A DNA stretch of 8,963 nt, taken from the NCBI GenBank assembly GCA_022865685.1, contig JALHUB010000236.1, positions 1 to 8,963 of the forward strand, written 5' to 3'. Origin of the DNA: Dehalococcoidia bacterium (GTDB taxonomy: Bacteria; Chloroflexota; Dehalococcoidia; DSTF01; JALHUB01). The notes beneath the pieces are model-generated. The model searched no databases, was not told the origin of the DNA, and saw only the letters and a list, made by a program, of their open reading frames with translations. Position 1 is the first letter of the stretch. Every line of letters starts with the position of its first letter. Shown here in pieces: positions 1 to 6,242 of this stretch. The translations under genes were made by a program, and so were the position numbers.

Positions 1-3
1 AGC

Positions 4-489
4 GTGGACTTCGATTTCCAGATCGACCTCACGGAGATGGCGAACTCCCGCGACACCGCGGACGTCGTTGCCCTCTACTTCCCGCTCCTGCGCAAGACCC
101 TCATCGTCGACGCCCGCTCCAGCGCCGTAGACGCCCCCATGGTCAAGATCGTCGAGATGGTCGCGACGCCGGAGGAACGCTTCCGCTCGCTGCGCCGCCT
201 GCGGCCGCGCTTCCCACGACCGGATAGCCTGACGCTCATTCCCTGGCCCAAGTACGTGCAGAGCCTCGTCAGCCTGGGGATGTGGGAGCACCTCGTCGCC
301 CGCTTTGTCAACCTCGGCTTTCCCGACACGGTGCGCGAGTGCGATGCCTGTCTCGAGGAGCTGACGGCGCGGGAGAAGGAAGAGATAAACCGCGCCCTCA
401 GCGGCGAGAACTACAAATCGCTCTGGGAGAGCAAGCCCGGCGATTGGGCGGAGCCGGACGGCGACCTCGAGGACGACGCCGGCGTGTAA
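4..489 (+). CDS. conserved-looking protein of unknown function, possibly 5'-partial
   Basis: I do not recognise this protein. The frame is open to the window edge. The first possible start is a GTG at base 4, and no ribosome binding site can be seen, so the true start may lie upstream. From that GTG it is 161 residues. It looks soluble: there is no signal peptide and no membrane segment. The middle (about residues 58-85) is rich in Arg and Pro. A lone Cys-x-x-Cys pair (C113, C116) lies in a probable helix, with no second pair to make a zinc site. The last 20 residues are strongly acidic. GC-rich third positions and balanced composition support real coding. The gene ends with TAA eight bases before a REP-like element and converges on the EF-G-like gene. 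Function cannot be inferred from the sequence or the context. Confidence 0.7.
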   Translation: MDFDFQIDLTEMANSRDTADVVALYFPLLRKTLIVDARSSAVDAPMVKIVEMVATPEERFRSLRRLRPRFPRPDSLTLIPWPKYVQSLVSLGMWEHLVARFVNLGFPDTVRECDACLEELTAREKEEINRALSGENYKSLWESKPGDWAEPDGDLEDDAGV

Positions 490-496
490 TTCTCCC

Positions 497-565
497 GTAG
501 CGGAGGTTTTCATGGCCTTCGGGCCGGCGGCATAGCGGAAGCCGAGACTGGAAAGTCTCGGCTAC
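497..565. repeat. REP-like element pair (BIME-like), locus 1
   Basis: On the minus strand, reading from 565 down, a GTAG foot (565-562) is followed by a hairpin with stem CCGAGACT, loop TTCC and return arm AGTCTCGG, ending near 541. On the plus strand this is a perfect 10-bp stem (540-549 with 554-563). A degenerate half element in the opposite orientation, GTAGCGGAGGTTTTC (497-511), matches GTAGCCGAGGCTTTC of locus 2 at 13 of 15 bases. The two GTAG ends therefore face outward. A small GGCC-TTCG-GGCC hairpin (514-525) sits between them. The element fills most of the gap between two convergent genes. No T-run follows either stem, so a classical intrinsic terminator is not supported, though the hairpin may protect or end transcripts. 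Assignment to REP/BIME is inference from the GTAG-plus-hairpin architecture and the second copy near 6153. Confidence 0.7.
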
Positions 566-592
566 GTGGTATATGTGGGTCCGTGTAAGGGG

Positions 593-2665
593 CTAGGACG
601 CCTTGGCGTCCTCTTTCGCCTTATCGATGATCTTCTGCGCCAGGTGCGCGGGCACCTCTTCGTAGTGGTCGAACTCCAGCGCGTAGTGGCCGCGTCCCTG
701 CGTGATCGAGCGCAGGTCGGTCGCGTAGTGCTGGACCTCCGCCAGCGGCACCTGCGCCTCGATGACGCTGTAGCCGTCCTGCGGCGATATTCCCAGCACC
801 TTCGCGCGTTTGCTGTTGAGGTCGCCCATCGCGTCGCCCGTGTTCGCCTCGGGGACCGTGACGCGCAGGTTCACGATCGGCTCGACGAGTATCGGTTTGC
901 CCTGGTTGACACCCTGCCTCAAGGCGGCTGAGCCCGCCAGCTTGAACGCCATCTCCGACGAGTCAACCGGGTGCTCCTTGCCGTCGTAGAGCGTCACTTT
1001 GACGTCCACCAGCGGATAGCGGGCGATGACGCCCTCGCGCATCGCCTCGCTGACGCCCTTCTCGACCGCCGGGATGTAGGTCTTCGGCACCGCGCCGCCG
1101 ACAACCTTGTCCTCGAACTGGAAGCCGCTTCCCCGCGGCAGGGGCTCCAGCTTGATCGCCACGCGCGCGTACTGGCCGTGTCCGCCGGTCTGCTTTTTGT
1201 GCGTGTACTCCGACGTGCTGGGCGCGGTTATCGTCTCCTTGTACGGCACCTTGGGCGTCGTTAGCTCCAGGCCGACGCCGAACTTGCGCTGGATCTTCTC
1301 GACCGTCACCTCCAGGTGCGGCTCGCCCAGGCCCGACAAGATCGTCTCGTTTGTGTCGGCGTCGCGGCGGACGCGCAGCGTCGGGTCCTCTTCGATGATG
1401 CGGTTGAGGGCGTTGCCCATCTTGTCGAGGTCGGCCTTCGTCTTCGGGTGGACGGCCGCGCTGTAGGCGGGCGCCGGGAAGGTTATCGGCGGCAGGATGA
1501 GCGGGCGTTCCTTCGTCGCCAGGGTGTCGCCGGTCGACGTCTCCGCCAGCTTCGCCAGAGCGCCGATGTCGCCTGCGACGAGCTGCGGCACGGGCTCCTG
1601 CGCCTTCCCGCGCACGACGAACAACTGGCCGATGCGCTCCGCCGCGGCCTTGTTGGAGTTCCAGGCCGACGAGTCGCCCTTGAGGACGCCCGAGTAGACG
1701 CGCAGGTACGTTAGCTTGCCGACGTAGGGGTCGGCGGTGGTCTTGAAGACGAGGGCCGCCAGCGGACCGGCGGGGTCGGCATTGACGTCCTCCTCCTGGC
1801 CGGTCGACGCGTTCTTCGCCTTGATCGGCGGCCGGTCCTTCGGCGACGGGAAGTCGTTAGCAAGTACGTCCAGAAGCTGCGCCGTGCCGATGTTCTTCGC
1901 CGCCGCAGCCACGAGCACGGGCACGACCGCGCCGGATGCGATCCCCGTCCGCAGGCCGCGCGTCAGCTCTTCGGCGGTCAACTCCGTGCCGTCGAGGTAC
2001 TTCGTCAGCAGCTCGTCGTCCGTCTCCGCGACCGCCTCCACCAGTTGCTCGCGGTGTCGCGCCGCCTGGTCGGACAGCGAGTCAGGCACGGCGCCCTCCG
2101 TGCCCTTCTCGCCGGAATACGCCTTCATCGCCAGCACGTCGACGACCCCGCTGAACGAGCTCTGCGCGCCGACGGGTATCTGGAGGGCGACGCACTTCTT
2201 GCCGAAGAACGACTGCACTTGACTGAGCGCCTGCGCGAAGTCGGCGTTCTCACGGTCCATGCGGTCGATGAGCACGGCGCGCGGCAGGCTCGCCTCGTCG
2301 GCGAAGGCCCAGCAGTGCTCGGTGCCCACTTCGACGCCGGCGGAGGCGTCGACGAGGACGACGGCGGCATCGGCGGCGTGGATAGCGGCCTTCATCTCGC
2401 CGGTGAAGTCCGCGTAGCCCGGTGCATCGACGACGTTTATCTTCTTGTTCTCCCATTCGCAGGGCAGGAGGGCGAGGTTGATGCTTATCGTGCGCTTGAT
2501 CTCGTCGGGGTCGAAGTCGGAGGTCGTCGTGCCTTCTTCGACGCGGCCCAGGCGGTTTATGGCGCCGCTGGCGAAGAGCATGGCCTCGGCGAGGGTGGTC
2601 TTGCCGGTGCCGCCGTGGCCGATGAGGACAACGTTACGTATATCCTCTGTTTTGTAGTCTTTCAT
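593..2665 (-). CDS. EF-G-like translational GTPase (EF-G2 type)
   Basis: A 690-residue five-domain EF-G homologue, the usual length. G1 is G16-HGGTGKT-23 and G3 is D80-A-P-G83. Domain IV carries TGGHGQY (493-499) and the H565-x-VDSSEMAF tip region. The C-terminus has the ferredoxin-like domain V. By family knowledge it would bind GTP and act on the ribosome at translocation or a related step. It is not the housekeeping copy. The N-terminus reads GHGGTGKTT rather than AHIDAGKTT. The effector RGIT motif is RTIS (58-61). The catalytic His of DxPGH is Tyr84, and NKxD is D134-R-M-D137. This pattern fits the EF-G2 branch exemplified by Thermus EF-G-2, as remembered. It lacks the str-operon neighbours (rpsL, rpsG, tuf). 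The ATG is set by AGGAG nine bases upstream. A promoter lies just before it, and it ends at a REP-like pair. The paralogue's precise role is unknown. Confidence 0.93.
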   Translation of the reverse strand: MKDYKTEDIRNVVLIGHGGTGKTTLAEAMLFASGAINRLGRVEEGTTTSDFDPDEIKRTISINLALLPCEWENKKINVVDAPGYADFTGEMKAAIHAADAAVVLVDASAGVEVGTEHCWAFADEASLPRAVLIDRMDRENADFAQALSQVQSFFGKKCVALQIPVGAQSSFSGVVDVLAMKAYSGEKGTEGAVPDSLSDQAARHREQLVEAVAETDDELLTKYLDGTELTAEELTRGLRTGIASGAVVPVLVAAAAKNIGTAQLLDVLANDFPSPKDRPPIKAKNASTGQEEDVNADPAGPLAALVFKTTADPYVGKLTYLRVYSGVLKGDSSAWNSNKAAAERIGQLFVVRGKAQEPVPQLVAGDIGALAKLAETSTGDTLATKERPLILPPITFPAPAYSAAVHPKTKADLDKMGNALNRIIEEDPTLRVRRDADTNETILSGLGEPHLEVTVEKIQRKFGVGLELTTPKVPYKETITAPSTSEYTHKKQTGGHGQYARVAIKLEPLPRGSGFQFEDKVVGGAVPKTYIPAVEKGVSEAMREGVIARYPLVDVKVTLYDGKEHPVDSSEMAFKLAGSAALRQGVNQGKPILVEPIVNLRVTVPEANTGDAMGDLNSKRAKVLGISPQDGYSVIEAQVPLAEVQHYATDLRSITQGRGHYALEFDHYEEVPAHLAQKIIDKAKEDAKAS

Positions 2666-2701
2666 GGGGGAGAACTCCTGTGTCTGGCAGGATGCAGGAG
2701 T

Positions 2702-2730
2702 ATGTTAAACGAATCGTGGTGCAGTGGCAA
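2702..2730 (-). promoter_or_regulatory. candidate sigma70-type promoter for the EF-G-like gene
   Basis: On the minus strand TTGCCA (2730-2725, 5 of 6 to TTGACA) is followed after 17 bases by TAACAT (2707-2702, 4 of 6 to TATAAT). The predicted start near 2695 gives a leader of about 30 bases, containing the AGGAG ribosome binding site (2679-2675). It would let this gene be expressed independently of the upstream exporter operon, which ends at 2800 on the same strand. Confidence 0.5.
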
Positions 2731-2799
2731 GGAGACCTGGGCTGTGCGCCGGCTCCTGGCGCTGCCGGAAGCGTCCGTCGAAGCGAACGACCCGGAGCG

Positions 2800-3651
2800 C
2801 TATTCCTGCGCTTCGAAGGCGCGCATTGCCAGCGCCAGCATCAACGCGGCGAAGACGGCGAGGATGCCGACGTCCGCGGCCGTGCTCAGGTGATAGCTGC
2901 CGATCCGTATCCCCGGCGCCAGCTCCGAGCCCAGCAGCGCCCGTCGCATCGGGTCGACGCCGTAGGCCACCGGGTCCAATCGCGTCAGCACGCTCATCCA
3001 GCCCGGCAGCCCCCGCAGCGGGAAGAATGCGCCGCTCAGGAAGAACATCGGCATGACGAAGAAGTTGATCAGCATCTGGAACGACTCCATCGTCTGCAGC
3101 CGCGACGCCACGAGGATGCCCAACGACGTGATGGCAAACGCCATCAGGAACATTAGCGCCAGCAGCTCCAGGACCAGCAGCGGGTCAAGCGACACGCCGA
3201 TGATCGGCGCCAGGACCAGCAGGATCGAGCCCTGGAACATCGCTATCGTGCTGCCGCCGAGAGCCTTCCCCAGCACGACGGCCGCCCGGCTGACGGGCGC
3301 GACGAGCAGCTCGCGCAGGAAGCCGAACTCGCGGTCCCAGACGATGGAGATGGCGCTGAAGATGGAGGTGAACAGCACCGCCATCGAAACGATGCCCGGA
3401 TAGAGGAAGCGGACGTACGACACATCGCCCAACTGCTGCGTGACGCCGGCGCCCAGGGAAGCGCTCAGGCCGCCGCCGAAGACGACGAGAAAGAGCAACG
3501 GCTGCCCCATGGACGCGACGATGCGGGAGCGGTCGCGGGAGAAGCGGAGCACGTCACGGTACCAGATGATGTACACGGCGCGCATGTTAGCCTCGAAGCC
3601 GGCCCGCCTTCCGGGGAGACCCGGATCGATTGTTGGTGCGTAAGTCGTCAT
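2800..3651 (-). CDS. ABC-2 type export permease (DrrB/NodJ-like)
   Basis: A 283-residue polytopic membrane protein, the normal size for single-domain ABC-2 permeases. About six hydrophobic segments are visible: roughly 45-67, 83-104, 135-152, 156-180, 190-212 and 258-277. The stretch REFGFLRELLVAPVSR (107-122), after segment 2, is the conserved cytoplasmic coupling element of this family. NFFVMPMFFLSGAFFPL (196-212) is its hallmark in segment 5. It should dimerise and form the membrane channel powered by the upstream ATPase, exporting a hydrophobic compound; the substrate cannot be read from sequence. The ATG directly follows the ATPase stop (TAGATG), and AGGAGGAGG (3670-3662) lies ten bases upstream inside the ATPase gene. 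This points to coupled translation and supports the chosen start; Met23 is the only nearby alternative. No clear terminator is seen before the next gene. Confidence 0.93.
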   Translation of the reverse strand: MTTYAPTIDPGLPGRRAGFEANMRAVYIIWYRDVLRFSRDRSRIVASMGQPLLFLVVFGGGLSASLGAGVTQQLGDVSYVRFLYPGIVSMAVLFTSIFSAISIVWDREFGFLRELLVAPVSRAAVVLGKALGGSTIAMFQGSILLVLAPIIGVSLDPLLVLELLALMFLMAFAITSLGILVASRLQTMESFQMLINFFVMPMFFLSGAFFPLRGLPGWMSVLTRLDPVAYGVDPMRRALLGSELAPGIRIGSYHLSTAADVGILAVFAALMLALAMRAFEAQE

Positions 3652-4635
3652 CTAGCGTCGCCCTCCTCCTCGCCATAGCCGGCCGTGCATGCGCATTAAA
3701 GCCAGGGGGTCCGCCTCGTCCTCGCGGATCACGTGACCGGTCAGCTTCATGAAAACGTCGTCTAGCGTCGGCCGGTGCAGGTCCACCGATTCGACGGGGA
3801 CGGCCAGCTCGCACACCACCTTCGGAATGAACTCGGCGCCGTCCGGCACCTCCAGGCGCAGGCGCCCGTCCTGGCTCTGCGCCTCCAGGCCGTACTTGTC
3901 CCGGATCTCGACGACGGCCTTGTCGTTGTCGAGCGTTCGCAGCGTGACGATGTCCGCGCCCACCATTCGCTTGAGGGCGTCCGGCGTGTCGAGGGCCACC
4001 AAACGGCCCTGGTCGATGATGCCGATCCGTCGGCAGTGTTCCGCCTCCTCCATGTAGTGCGTCGTCATGAAGATCGTGTTCCCGTGGGCGCGCTGCAACC
4101 CAAGAATGTAGCTCCACATATGCTCGCGAGTCTGCGGGTCGAGGCCGATCGTCGGCTCGTCGAGGAAGAGGACGCGCGGGCGATGGATAAGGCCGCGGGC
4201 GATCTCCAGCCGGCGCTTCATCCCGCCGGAGAACGTCTTGACGACGGCGTTGCGCCGCTCCCACAGCTCGACGACGCGCAGCACCTCCTCGATGCGGCCC
4301 GCCCGCTCGTGGCCCGGCACGTTGTAGACGTGACTATGGAAGCGCAGGTTCTCGATGGCGGTGAGCTGGTCGTCGAGGCTGGGATCCTGGAAGACCAGAC
4401 CTATCGACTGACGCACGGCGTTTCGCTGGGTCTCGACGTCGTAGCCGGCCACTCTGGCATGGCCGGACGTGGGACGCAGGAGCGTGCAGAGGATGTTGAT
4501 GGTCGTCGTCTTGCCGGCGCCGTTCGGTCCCAGGAAGCCGAAGACCTCCCCTTCGTCTACCTCGAAGCTCACGCCGTCGACGGCGGCAAGCGGCCCGAAG
4601 TTCTTCCGGAGATCGGATACTTCAATCGAGTGCAT
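3652..4635 (-). CDS. ABC exporter ATP-binding protein (DrrA-like)
   Basis: A 327-residue nucleotide-binding subunit with every motif intact: Walker A GPNGAGKT (36-43), Q-loop Q83, signature FSGGM (135-139), Walker B VLFLDE (155-160), D-loop GLDP (164-167) and H-loop H193. FSGGMKRRLEIARGL is typical of the DrrA drug-export family. A C-terminal extension (about 220-300) ends in the family's LDDVFMKLTG motif. It hydrolyses ATP to drive the adjacent permease at the inner face of the membrane. The last 20 residues are basic and poorly conserved-looking. The ATG lies eight bases after the padR stop and has no Shine-Dalgarno sequence. A TATAAT hexamer ends seven bases before it, so translation may depend on coupling to padR or on a leaderless transcript. 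The N-terminal IEVSDLRKNFG is standard, so the start is secure. Daunorubicin itself should not be assumed as the substrate. Confidence 0.95.
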   Translation of the reverse strand: MHSIEVSDLRKNFGPLAAVDGVSFEVDEGEVFGFLGPNGAGKTTTINILCTLLRPTSGHARVAGYDVETQRNAVRQSIGLVFQDPSLDDQLTAIENLRFHSHVYNVPGHERAGRIEEVLRVVELWERRNAVVKTFSGGMKRRLEIARGLIHRPRVLFLDEPTIGLDPQTREHMWSYILGLQRAHGNTIFMTTHYMEEAEHCRRIGIIDQGRLVALDTPDALKRMVGADIVTLRTLDNDKAVVEIRDKYGLEAQSQDGRLRLEVPDGAEFIPKVVCELAVPVESVDLHRPTLDDVFMKLTGHVIREDEADPLALMRMHGRLWRGGGRR

Positions 4636-4642
4636 CGAACAT

Positions 4643-4648
4643 ATTATA
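4643..4648 (-). promoter_or_regulatory. possible internal -10 box giving a leaderless ATPase transcript
   Basis: A perfect TATAAT on the minus strand overlaps the padR stop codon (the TAA lies within it) and is followed by exactly seven bases before the ATPase ATG. This is the spacing of leaderless promoters. No -35 match is seen 16-18 bases upstream. AT-rich hexamers at gene ends arise by chance, so this is only a candidate. Confidence 0.25.
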
Positions 4649-5195
4649 TCGTGTCACTCGTTTTAGCCGCGCCTTCGTCCTCCGCGGCTGGCTTCTGCTC
4701 GCGCAGGATCTCGTCGATCTCCCGACGAGCGCGACCCATCACCTCGCGTATCCGATGAATCGTCTCAGGGTCCGTGTAGTGCCTTCCGCGGTGGCGCATC
4801 ATCCGGGCGAAGTCCTGCAGCTCATGCTTCATCTCGTGGAATTCGTTCCTCAGGCGTGGGTTCCACCAGGAGCTGGTGCGCTGCCTGATCCCCTCCACCA
4901 CCTCCTTTTGCTCCTCCAGGAAGCGCCGTCCTTCGTCGGTGATTGAGTAGACCCTTTTGCCGTCCTGCTGCTCCGACGTGACGTATCCCATGTCCTCGAG
5001 CATCTGGAGGGTTGGATAGACGGCGCCGGCGCTCGGCGTGTACATGCCGCCAAAGCGCTCCTCCAGGGCGCGAATCACCTCGTAGCCGTGGGCGGGTCGC
5101 TCGCTCAGCAACTGAAGGATCACGTATTTTAGGTCACCCTTCTCGAAGAGGCGCCCACGAAGCCGATCGGAATCGAACCAGGGTGGTGTTTGCAC
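4644..5195 (-). CDS. PadR-family transcriptional regulator
   Basis: A 183-residue protein with an N-terminal PadR winged helix-turn-helix. Family landmarks are HGYEVIRAL (36-44), YTPSAGAVYPTLQMLEDMGYV (52-72, covering the recognition helix) and the wing RVYSITDEG (81-89). The C-terminal part (about 95-165) is helical and charged, as expected for the dimerisation region, and the end is a short acidic tail. PadR proteins are usually repressors released by small ligands and often control a neighbouring exporter. Here padR is the first gene of an operon with an ATPase and a permease. The start is GTG at 5195, with AGGAG seven bases upstream (5207-5203). A perfect inverted repeat overlaps its predicted -10 box, so autorepression of the whole operon is likely. 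The inducing ligand is unknown. Confidence 0.94.
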   Translation of the reverse strand: MQTPPWFDSDRLRGRLFEKGDLKYVILQLLSERPAHGYEVIRALEERFGGMYTPSAGAVYPTLQMLEDMGYVTSEQQDGKRVYSITDEGRRFLEEQKEVVEGIRQRTSSWWNPRLRNEFHEMKHELQDFARMMRHRGRHYTDPETIHRIREVMGRARREIDEILREQKPAAEDEGAAKTSDTI

Positions 5196-5208
5196 GGTGT
5201 TTCTCCTT

Positions 5209-5244
5209 TACTATCGCGATATAGCACGTCATATCGCGATAGTA
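5209..5244. promoter_or_regulatory. PadR operator: perfect 14-bp inverted repeat
   Basis: The arms TACTATCGCGATAT (5209-5222) and ATATCGCGATAGTA (5231-5244) are perfect reverse complements separated by eight bases. Each arm contains the self-complementary decamer TATCGCGATA (5212-5221 and 5232-5241), and the two centres lie 20 bp apart, two helical turns. A weaker copy, TATCGTGATT, starts at 5243, 11 bp further on. The right arm covers the predicted -10 box of padR and the left arm ends next to its ribosome binding site, so bound protein would block the promoter. Assignment to PadR is inferred from position and symmetry. Confidence 0.75.
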
Positions 5245-5268
5245 TCGTGATTTTCTCGTCTATGTCAA
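5239..5268 (-). promoter_or_regulatory. padR operon promoter
   Basis: On the minus strand a perfect TTGACA (5268-5263) is followed after 18 bases by TACTAT (5244-5239, 4 of 6 to TATAAT). GATACT with a 16-base spacer is an alternative -10. The predicted transcript starts inside the inverted repeat, about 35-40 bases before the GTG of padR. Confidence 0.6.
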
Positions 5269-5311
5269 CACTGGTGAGCGTAATTGCGCGCTTGGAGAGC
5301 GAAGCGGCCTC

Positions 5312-5340
5312 TTGACTTTCTCCCCGGTTGGAGTCATGAA
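5312..5340 (+). promoter_or_regulatory. weak candidate promoter for the aldolase gene
   Basis: TTGACT (5312-5317) and CATGAA (5335-5340) are separated by 17 bases. The -35 box matches 5 of 6 and the -10 box only 3 of 6. Transcription would begin near 5347, leaving a leader of about 40 bases. No better pair is seen in the 190-base gap between padR and the aldolase. Confidence 0.3.
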
Positions 5341-5386
5341 TGGTGACGGGCTCAGCCCGAGAAACGGATTTGCTCGGAGGAAATGA
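5336..5386 (+). CDS. possible 16-codon upstream ORF in the aldolase leader
   Basis: An ATG at 5336 opens a 16-codon frame, MNGDGLSPRNGFARRK. Its TGA (5384-5386) overlaps the ATG at 5386 of the aldolase by one base, a layout typical of translational coupling. A GGAG at 5330-5333 lies only two bases before this ATG, so initiation would be poor. If transcription starts near 5347 as the candidate promoter suggests, the ORF would not be transcribed. The same region can form two mutually exclusive hairpins (5347-5359 and 5357-5377), the second reaching into the ribosome binding site. It may be a regulatory leader or chance. Confidence 0.25.
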   Translation: MNGDGLSPRNGFARRK

Positions 5387-6156
5387 TGGCAGAAAACCGG
5401 TTGGGTCAGCTCTGGGAAGAGGACAAGCCCGCGCTCGGCTGCTGGCTTTCCATCCCCGACTCGTTTTGCGCCGAGATGATCGCGCGCCTCGGCTTCGATT
5501 GGCTCTGCATCGACATGCAGCACGGCCTCATCGACTACCAACGCGCGCTGACGATGCTCCAGGCCATTTCGACGACGCCCGCGGCGCCCGTAGTGCGCGT
5601 GCCCTGGAACGACCCGGGGATCATCATGAGGATGCTCGACGCCGGCGCCTGCGCAGTCATCGTTCCGCTGATCGAGACGCCCGCCGACGCCGAAAGGGCG
5701 GTCGCGGCCTGCCGCTACCCTCCGGCCGGTGGCCGCAGCTTCGGGCCCACGCGCGCCGTCGTCGCAGCGGGCGGCGACTACTTCGCGAACGCCAACGAGT
5801 ACGTCTGCTGCATCCCGATGATCGAGACCGCGCCGGCGCTGGACAACCTCGACGACATACTGTCCGTGCCGGGCGTCGATGCCGTTTACATCGGGCCCAT
5901 GGACCTCAGCCTGGCCCTCGGCCTCTCGCCGAAGCCGGACGGCGACGAGCCTGTCTACGCGGAGGCGCGACAGAGAGTGCTGGACGCCTGCCGCCGTCAC
6001 AACGTCGTCGCCGGCGTGCACTCGTCGGCCGCGACGGCGCCGGACCGCGTCGCGGAGGGGTTCCGTCTCGTTCTCGTCGCCTCCGACGTGACGGCGCTGG
6101 GCCGAGGCGCCGCGATGGACCTGGGGTCGGTGCGCCGGAAACTCGCAGGCCCGTAG
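5386..6156 (+). CDS. HpcH/HpaI-family class II pyruvate aldolase / lyase
   Basis: A 256-residue TIM-barrel protein of the HpcH/HpaI aldolase family. These enzymes use a divalent metal to cleave 4-hydroxy-2-oxo acids to pyruvate plus an aldehyde, in aromatic or sugar-acid breakdown. Numbered from the second ATG, the key residues are all present: His46 (DMQHG), Arg71 (VRVPW), Glu147 (PMIET) and Asp173 (GPMDLS). The Glu and Asp are metal ligands in characterised members. GDYFANANEYVCCIPMIET is typical of the family. The in-frame ATGs at 5383 and 5386 lie two and five bases from GGAGG (5376-5380); the second has better spacing and overlaps the upstream ORF stop. The exact substrate is unclear, because family members are promiscuous and no pathway neighbours are present. 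The TAG stop (6154-6156) lies inside the GTAG foot of a REP-like element, so the C-terminus may have been set by that insertion. Confidence 0.92.
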   Translation: MAENRLGQLWEEDKPALGCWLSIPDSFCAEMIARLGFDWLCIDMQHGLIDYQRALTMLQAISTTPAAPVVRVPWNDPGIIMRMLDAGACAVIVPLIETPADAERAVAACRYPPAGGRSFGPTRAVVAAGGDYFANANEYVCCIPMIETAPALDNLDDILSVPGVDAVYIGPMDLSLALGLSPKPDGDEPVYAEARQRVLDACRRHNVVAGVHSSAATAPDRVAEGFRLVLVASDVTALGRGAAMDLGSVRRKLAGP

Positions 6157-6198
6157 GCCAGGCTTTCCAGCCTGGCCACAAGAGAAAGCCTCGGCTAC
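6153..6198. repeat. REP-like element pair (BIME-like), locus 2
   Basis: GTAG (6153-6156) begins a perfect hairpin: GGCCAGGCT (6156-6164), loop TTCC, AGCCTGGCC (6169-6177). After six bases comes a half element in the opposite orientation, GAAAGCCTCGGCTAC (6184-6198), the reverse complement of GTAGCCGAGGCTTTC. Both ends therefore read GTAG outward, as at 497-565. The two loci share the GTAG foot and the CTTTCCAG loop core, while the stem arms differ by compensated changes that keep the pairing. This one lies between the convergent aldolase and solute-binding protein genes. The GTAG provides the stop codon of the aldolase. Confidence 0.72.
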
Positions 6199-6242
6199 GA
6201 CGGGGTTTCACCCACCCATCAGGCGCGCGAAGGACGACCGCG

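Noticed and set aside
596..611. Near-perfect palindrome GGACGCC-TT-GGCGTCC at the EF-G-like gene's end, possible terminator
   Set aside because: It is within the last codons, has a two-base loop and no following T-run on either strand.
2675..2700. Inverted repeat CTCCTG...CAGGAG that could hide the EF-G-like gene's ribosome binding site
   Set aside because: With the predicted promoter the upstream arm (2695-2700) would be mostly outside the transcript, and six base pairs with a 14-base loop is weak.
3650..3770. The decamer TCTAGCGTCG occurs twice (3651-3660 and 3761-3770)
   Set aside because: One copy encodes the conserved LDDV motif and the other spans the ATPase stop codon; a ten-base coincidence in GC-rich DNA.
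3587..4264. 225-codon minus-strand frame overlapping the ABC ATPase
   Set aside because: Arg/Pro/Gly-rich shadow of a high-GC gene; the ATPase frame has all catalytic motifs.
4441..4466. GTAG followed by CCGGCCA and TGGCCGG arms, resembling the REP-like elements
   Set aside because: It lies inside the ABC ATPase gene and encodes the ordinary family segment SGHARVAGYDV. The loop does not match CTTTCCAG and the palindrome is explained by coding constraint.
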